Source of the DNA: Pigoraptor vietnamica
Taxonomy: Eukaryota; Opisthokonta; Filasterea
Length of the DNA: 15,668 nucleotides
Assembly (NCBI GenBank): GCA_943704525.1
Contig: CALSCQ010003239.1
Coordinates: 1-15,668, forward strand
Reading direction: 5' to 3'
Below the pieces are notes generated by a model. The model was given only the letters and a program-made list of their open reading frames with translations. It was not told the DNA's origin and made no database searches. Position 1 is the stretch's first letter. Every line of letters begins with the position of its first letter. Position numbers and translations under genes: made by a program. Below, piece after piece: positions 8,793 to 15,668 of the stretch.

Positions 8793-11381
8793 CCCGATCT
8801 GCTGACTGCCCGCGCGCAGGCGTCTTCCCGGCCCCGTCGCGTCGTTCAGCGGCATGCCCACCGAGCCCCTTCTCACAATGGGGGTCGATGTGCCGCAGCC
8901 GTGGCTGGTCGAATGCACGCGCACACCGCACGACCTCGACAACATCCACCTGCGCAGCGCGCCCACCGGAGTGTACGCCGTCTACGAGCTGGAGAGCATC
9001 ATTATCGAGGGTGCGCCCAACGCGACAGTGCGGTTGTTTCTTGTTTGCTGGGATGTCGTCCTCATTTTCGCAGTACACTCACCACACCCACATCCCCCAT
9101 GCAGGCCAGTGCTACGAGGCGTCTTCCGGCAACCCAACGCGCGGTCTTCAGTTGAACCTTGTGTCGTCGACGGGACGCGTGGCGAGCGACACGCTCGTCA
9201 TGGCCAACCTCGGCTACTTCCAGCTCAAGGGCAACCCGGGTGTGTGGAACGTCGCCATACGCCCTGGACGCTCGTCCGAAGTGTTCTCGCTGCAGACGGC
9301 CGACAGCTACGGCCTCGGGGATGCGCGTGCGCGTGGCACGGCAGGCACGGGCACCGTTGTCGTGCGCGACTTTGTGGGCGCCTTCATGCAGCTGCGTGCG
9401 CGCCGCAACCCGGGGATGGAGCGCGAATCGCTTGTGGTCGAGCGTCCCTCGGACGAGGGCAGTGAGGACGGCGCCAAGGCGGAGGGGGAGGCGGAGGGCG
9501 GCTTTTGGAGCTCGCTGCAGAGGTGAGTCGAGGAGCCCAAAGTGCTTGCTTTGCTGTGCGTGCGTGCTTGCAGCGTGTCGTGCAGGCCATCGTCTGTACA
9601 CTGTGCTAGTGCTTTGTTTGCATCCCCTCTGTCGAGTGGAGGGACGGACGCGCGGGTCGCAGTCAGCCGAGCGCACGTGGCGTGCGCCAACTGATCCATT
9701 GCGCCCTTGTCCCAGCGCATTCGGCGGCGGTGGCTCAGGGGCAAAGAAGAGCCGCTCTGGCGAGACGATCAACGTGTTCTCGGTCGCCTCGGGCCACCTG
9801 TACGAGCGCTTCCTCCGCGTGATGATGCTTAGCGTCGTGCGCAACACGAAGAACCCCGTCAAGTTTTGGCTTCTCAAGAACTACCTCTCGCCCACGTTCA
9901 AGGTGCGCCGTCTCAGAGTTCGTTGTTACGGCACGCCGCGTTACTGACACGCGTGGCCACTGGCACGCAGGAGTCGATTCCCATCATGGCGGCGGCGTAT
10001 GGCTTTGAGTATGAGCTTGTGACGTACAAGTGGCCGTCGTGGCTCAACCCTCAGACGAACAAGATCCGCATTATATGGGGGTGCGTGGCGCCTGTTGCAT
10101 CCCACCGAGCCTCATGTGGCAATTGTGCCGCGTTGCATTTCCACTTCGGGATGTGTTGGTCCGCCCATGCGTGAATACGGCTCCGTGAGCCGTTAGTTGA
10201 GCGTTGCTGTTGGCAAAATCTTCAGCCGTGTGTCCAAATATCCCCATAATTTGACGCTGTGCGCAGCTACAAGATTCTCTTCCTCGACGTGCTCTTCCCC
10301 CTCGACGTCAAGAAGATCATCTTTGTCGATTCGGACCAGGTGCGTGCGACCTGCCGCGACCCTTTTCGTTTTATTTATGTGTGCCCCCATCGGGTGCCAC
10401 ACCCCCGGTGCTCTGTTTAACCCACCTGCCTTTCGTCATGTTGCGCTGTGTAGTCTGTGCGCGCGGATCTCAAGGAGCTCGTCGACATGGACCTGCACGG
10501 CGCGCCGTATGCCTACACGCCGTTCTGCGACGACCGCCCAGAAATGGACGGCTTCAAGTTCTGGACGCAGGGCTATTGGAAGAACCACCTGCAGGGCAGG
10601 CCGTACCACATCAGGTGCGACACGCACGCACTACTCTTGCCGTGTGTGTGTGGTGGTCACTCGTACGTGCTCCACTGACTGTCTCTGTGTGTGTGTGTGT
10701 GGTGGAGTCGACGGACGACCTTTCTTGATCCGACGTCTCTTGTCTCTGCACGGATGCGCGATTGTACTGACATGGCGTTGTCTCGCCGTCGCAGCGCACT
10801 TTATGTTGTCGATCTCAAGCGCTTCCGTGAGCTCGCGGCGGGCGATCGCCTGCGCGGGCAGTATCAAGGGCTGAGCATGGACCCGAACAGCCTTGCCAAT
10901 CTCGACCAGGTGGGCGCTTGGGCTGCGTCTGCGTATTTGTGTTGGCATTCTCTCCAATTCAGGATTGCCTCAGTTGCGCTATAAACTCAACTGCCGTTCA
11001 CAACTGCGACGCGTGTTCCTCTCCCGCGCAGGACCTCCCCAACAACATGATACACCAGCTGCCGATGCACTCGCTACCGCAGGAGTGGCTGTGGTGCGAG
11101 ACGTGGTGCTCCGACGAATCCAAACCGCGCGCCAAGACAATCGACCTCGTGAGTGTCGTGGACAATGCATTGCATGCGCGTTTATTCGGCCGCACGGACG
11201 GTTACTAACGCCGTTGTTTGTGCAGTGCAACAACCCACTGACGAAGGAGCCCAAGCTGAACAGCGCACTGCGCATTTTGCCCGAGTGGGCGGGGCTCGAC
11301 GACGAAATTCGCACGCTGCTCATTGACGCGCGGAACAAGCGGCGGGAGGAGGAGGCCGCGCGCCCCAAGGTGGAGCTCTAG
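3642..11381 (+). CDS. UGGT1: UDP-glucose:glycoprotein glucosyltransferase (UGGT), 26 exons
   Basis: ER-lumen folding sensor that adds glucose from UDP-Glc to misfolded N-glycoproteins so that calnexin/calreticulin rebind them. Exons: 3642-3769, 3896-3978, 4081-4345, 4446-4750, 4873-5052, 5248-5479, 5640-5850, 5991-6296, 6448-6654, 6726-6842, 6967-7138, 7215-7309, 7482-7817, 7904-8046, 8151-8252, 8357-8462, 8533-8663, 8820-9010, 9105-9522, 9716-9902, 9971-10080, 10267-10339, 10454-10614, 10795-10909, 11032-11148, 11226-11381. They sum to 4647 nt = 1548 aa, close to human UGGT1. The ATG is in ACCATGG context and is followed by a signal peptide (to about residue 22). The thioredoxin-like/beta-sandwich half shows [19 protein letters not shown]. 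The GT24 domain runs from about 1261 ([12 protein letters not shown]) through FVDSDQ (DxD at 1363-1365), [16 protein letters not shown] and [12 protein letters not shown]. The protein ends KVEL, a KDEL-like retrieval signal. Donors of introns 10 (GTTCGC) and 11 (GTCGGT) are weak, so those junctions are least sure. Confidence 0.95.
3979..4080 (+). other. GC-AG intron (UGGT intron 2)
   Basis: The donor reads AAG|GCAAGT, the typical strong context of GC donors, and the acceptor is CACACAG. Splicing is phase 1 (G + CC = Ala) and joins AGTDQ to [12 protein letters not shown]. No GT donor at a fitting phase lies nearby. Its length (102 nt) is a multiple of three and it has no in-frame stop. Confidence 0.65.
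8664..8819 (+). repeat. UGGT intron 17 with long CG/TG alternating purine-pyrimidine tract
   Basis: The intron (donor GTGAGT, acceptor CGCGCAG, branch-like GCTGACTG) holds an almost unbroken alternating tract from about 8711 to 8792. It is CG-rich first and then TG-rich on the sense strand, broken at GTGGCATG and TCTG. Such tracts are known Z-DNA formers and are length-unstable. Confidence 0.8.
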
Positions 11382-11492
11382 TGCGCGTGTGCGCGTGCGT
11401 GCGCGTGAATTTTGGGGCCAGCAATGAAAGGCTCCCCCGCAACGCCCAGTTCCACCATGTGTGGACACTTGCGATAGCCACAGAGTTGTCCG
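11382..11492. other. Short convergent intergenic gap (UGGT / ATXN10 3' ends)
   Basis: Only 111 bp separate the two stop codons. The first 27 bases are a GTGCGC/GTGCGT alternating run; the rest is unremarkable. No AATAAA is seen on either strand within it. The 3' UTRs must be very short or overlap. Confidence 0.7.
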
Positions 11493-13136
11493 TTACGGCC
11501 GGGGATCCGCGTCGGCCGCGGGACTTCCGTCGGCCTTGCGCCTGATCTTAAGCCGTCCGTCGCCGTCGAATTCCACCTCGAGCCCAGCGGCGTCGAGGGC
11601 GGCGGGGTCGACGGGCGCACGCGTGCTCGGCTCCAGCGCGCGCACGGCGTCCTGGTTGTCCGGATTGTCAGCGAGCAGATTGCGCACGGCCAGCACAGCC
11701 CACTCCTTGAGGAACGGATTTTCATCGTCCAGATTGCACAGCGACAGCTGCGGAGGCAGAGGCAATGGGAGTGAGAAAGGCAACTCTACAGCCGATCACG
11801 AGCACACGGACACGGTCGCAACACCCACCGTCGGGTAGAGCACACCGCGCTCGCGGAAGATGTCCTGGTTGCGCCGGCTTCCGTGCGCGAGGTTTGCGAC
11901 GATACGCACGAGGCGCGTCTTATGCCCGGCCATCGGTCCCTCGCGACGCGCGGCGGCGACTGCGGCGTCCTTCGACGGTTTCTGGATTGGGCTGAGCGCG
12001 CACGCGGCAAGGAGCATGTCCGCCGCCGCGTCAAACAGCGCCGTGAGCGACTCGGCGGCATTTACGCGCAGGGCATCGTCGGCAAGGGCCCCCGTGGACA
12101 CCCCAAGCACCTCCAACACGGCCGCGAGCCACTCGCGCCTGAGCTCATCTGGTGCCCGCGCGCCGTCGCCGTGCGTGGGCGGCACCTGCCAGAAGGACGC
12201 TTCGGACGCAGCCGCCGCCATGCGCACCGCCGCACCCGCGAGCCACTCGACAGTGGCGATTGGAATGGCGAGGCTTCTGCCCTCGAAACGCGAGTCGGTC
12301 TCCCCCGTCACGTACGCCCCGCGCGTCTCTGTGAGCGAGGCCACGAGGTGAGCGACGGCGAATTGCGCTGCCGACACTGCGCCCGAATGGGGATCGGTGC
12401 CAGAGAGTGCCGCATGCGCAAGCGGCCAACCGCCGCGGCTCACAATCGCCTCAAAAATTGCAAACAAGTCGCCGTCACTTCCGTGCGACGGATCGTCAAG
12501 AGCGCGCACAAGGGAGGCGAGTGTACGTGCATGAGCGCACAGGCTCTCCACTCGCGACCTCCCCACAGCGGCATCGCAGTCAACAAGACAAACGCGCACG
12601 AGGCGAATGGCCACCGCGGCAACGCCGGAGACACCGCATGACATCGCATCTCCCAGTCCGCATGCAAGAACAATGCGCGTCCACGCCGCCTCGGAACCCT
12701 CCGCAGACCCTGTCGACGCGTTACAAGCGGCCTGCAGCGCCAGTCGTGCAGCAAGCGCCCGGTCATCCCCCGACCATGCAATCGCCGCTCCCGAGCAGTC
12801 TCCGCAGGCACCTGACAGCACGGTGGCAACGGTGTCGAGACAGAGCGGGTCAGCGGCGACAGTCGACTGGGCGCGCAGTCCCGCCGCACACGCGTTGCGG
12901 ATCAGGCGCAGACACTCAAGCACCAATGCCCCGCGATCAGCCGACCAAATCCCTTCCGTCTCATTGGCAGCGCGGTGAAATGCACGAGATACGGCCCCAA
13001 CCACGTCTGCGCGCTCCCCAACGGCCGCACGCGCCTCGGCATCACGCCCCGTGAGTGCGACCCACTCGCGCAGGGATGCAGCGAATGAGTCTGCGTGGCC
13101 TGCGGATGCAGTGGCGATAAGTGCAGCAGGGTCCAT
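11493..13136 (-). CDS. ATXN10: Ataxin-10 domain protein (ATXN10 / Ctr86-like)
   Basis: Two exons on the minus strand, 13136-11829 and 11747-11493, joined by an 81-nt phase-0 intron (donor GTGGGT, acceptor CCGCAG), give 520 aa. The start is the first in-frame ATG, with A at -3. The frame upstream opens only with a TTG and runs through a CT-rich stretch that looks like 5' UTR. The protein is Ala/Leu-rich, as expected of an armadillo-like helical repeat. The diagnostic ataxin-10 C-terminal domain spans the splice site: RLVRIVANLAHGSRRNQDIF, then CNLDDENPFLKEWAVLAVRN and NLLADNPDNQDAVRAL. A family-like tail follows (GLEVEFDGDGRLKIRRK). Human ATXN10 is 475 aa. Family roles reported include neurite growth and cytokinesis in animals; the yeast homologue is Ctr86. 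The molecular function is poorly defined, so none is assigned. It is convergent with UGGT and divergent from the kinase gene. Confidence 0.9.
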
Positions 13137-13695
13137 TGTGTGGAGGAGCGAGAGAGAGAGAAAGTGTCGTGTGCGAGAAACCCATTTCAAGTTTCAGCCG
13201 TCGCTGCACCGAGAATGCAATGGCACTCTTGTAACAAAACTGTTACACACACGTGCGATGTCCGGACACAACGACTGTTCCATCTTCCGGAATGCGTTCC
13301 GATGTGTTCTTTATTTTTACGATCGTAATGTCCGATCAAAACAACCACACTTTCTCACGCTATGCATGCACAAACTGGCTCGGGCCTCGGCAGAGCGCGC
13401 ACGCCTCCCATTCCCACTGCGCTGCGCAGGGCTCCTCTTGCCCATTGCGGCCCGTGTCCAGCGACTGCGATCCCCGCACTTGCGTGTCTTGGGGGTGCGA
13501 CCTGCGACAGGAACCCAGTGAACGGGCGTATCGGGCACGTTGGCTGCCGCAGTAGTGTCGTGGAGGGCGCGCGCAGTGCACTTGCGCCGGTTGTAGTTGC
13601 GGGGCGCCGACTCCGCGGCCGCCGGTGCAGCGCTGCGGCGCCGCGTCGCTTGTCGAGAGTACTCATTGGTGTCGCCGCGAGGGCGCGTGTGGAGA
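13137..13695. promoter_or_regulatory. Divergent intergenic region between ATXN10 and the kinase
   Basis: About 560 bp with no convincing gene; it must hold both promoters. Seen: a GA/CT tract (about 13146-13164) just upstream of the ATXN10 ATG; a 7-bp inverted repeat (13230-13247); a TTCCGGAA palindrome (13285-13292) with further TTCC copies at 13278 and 13297; and an AT-rich TTCTTTATTTTTACG (13307-13321), which could act as a TATA-like element for either direction. Open frames in 13360-13700 look like chance GC-rich ORFs. Confidence 0.4.
13230..13247. repeat. 7-bp inverted repeat in the divergent promoter
   Basis: TGTAACA at 13230-13236 and its reverse complement TGTTACA at 13241-13247 are separated by AAAC. 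It is AT-rich against a GC-rich background, about 95 bp upstream of the ATXN10 start codon. It could be a dimeric transcription-factor site or a small hairpin in the 5' UTR. Confidence 0.6.
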
Positions 13696-15631
<1,936 letters not shown>

Positions 15632-15668
15632 GTGGGTCATCACGCATGTGCATGATAGGCCCCCCCCC

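Noticed and set aside
8690-9526. Plus-strand frame containing VCVCVC repeats
   Set aside because: The 5' part is intron 17 microsatellite. The part from 9105 onward is true UGGT exon 19, already in the gene model.
11883-12641. 252-codon plus-strand open frame opposite ATXN10
   Set aside because: The minus strand carries the diagnostic ataxin-10 domain. This frame is Arg/Gly-rich without any family signal.
13137-13190. Upstream extension of ATXN10 to a start at 13190
   Set aside because: That codon is TTG. The extension encodes a CT-rich stretch, and the ATG at 13136 has a good context.
15632-15655. Kinase ending in-window with VGHHACA and a TGA stop
   Set aside because: STK32 proteins continue well past this point, and the reading-through sequence begins with GTGGGT, the locus's common donor. 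It is kept as an alternative only.
15656-15668. Terminal C run as a possible telomere or regulatory tract
   Set aside because: Nine C at the very end with no repeat unit is more simply a contig or sequencing edge.

Overview
This is nuclear DNA from a GC-rich, intron-rich eukaryote. The genes are split by many short spliceosomal introns, mostly 68-200 nt and one GC-AG. The common donors are GTGCGT, GTGGGT/C and GTGAGT, the acceptors are CAG or TAG, and many introns carry a CTGAY/CTAAC branch-point-like motif. No prokaryotic or organellar features were seen. Gene content (UGGT, an ataxin-10 homologue, an STK32/YANK-type kinase) would fit a unicellular opisthokont or early-diverging fungus. That placement is inference; other protists are possible. 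The window ends in a run of nine C, which may be a contig edge.

Layout. (1) 1-850, +: 3' part of a family-2 glycosyltransferase gene, two exons visible. (2) 1352-3364, +: an intronless gene for a 670-aa type II membrane protein with a canonical EF-hand, a GT25-like domain and a C-terminal GT2-like domain paralogous to gene 1. In this copy the GT2 active-site aspartates are lost. (3) 3642-11381, +: a complete UDP-glucose:glycoprotein glucosyltransferase (UGGT) gene. I resolved it into 26 exons summing to 4647 nt (1548 aa), with a signal peptide, the GT24 domain and a C-terminal KVEL. (4) 13136-11493, -: an ataxin-10 (ATXN10/Ctr86-like) homologue in two exons, 520 aa, convergent with UGGT. (5) 13696 to the right edge, +: an STK32/YANK-type AGC kinase, seven exons visible, with a potentially dual-acylated MGC N terminus and the family's DFN in place of DFG. 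It is divergent from ATXN10.

How the genes relate: genes 1-3 are all secretory-pathway glycosyltransferases. UGGT is the ER folding sensor that reglucosylates misfolded N-glycoproteins. Genes 1 and 2 look like Golgi/ER enzymes that elongate or modify glycans on proteins or the cell surface. Their adjacency probably reflects tandem duplication (1 and 2) plus chance. The most unusual items are the TM-EF-hand-GT25-GT2 fusion with a degenerate second domain, the CAATTG palindrome recurring only in introns of the UGGT gene, and a (TG)31 tract placed almost against a 5' splice site of the kinase gene. I found no mobile element, CRISPR array, tRNA or rRNA.
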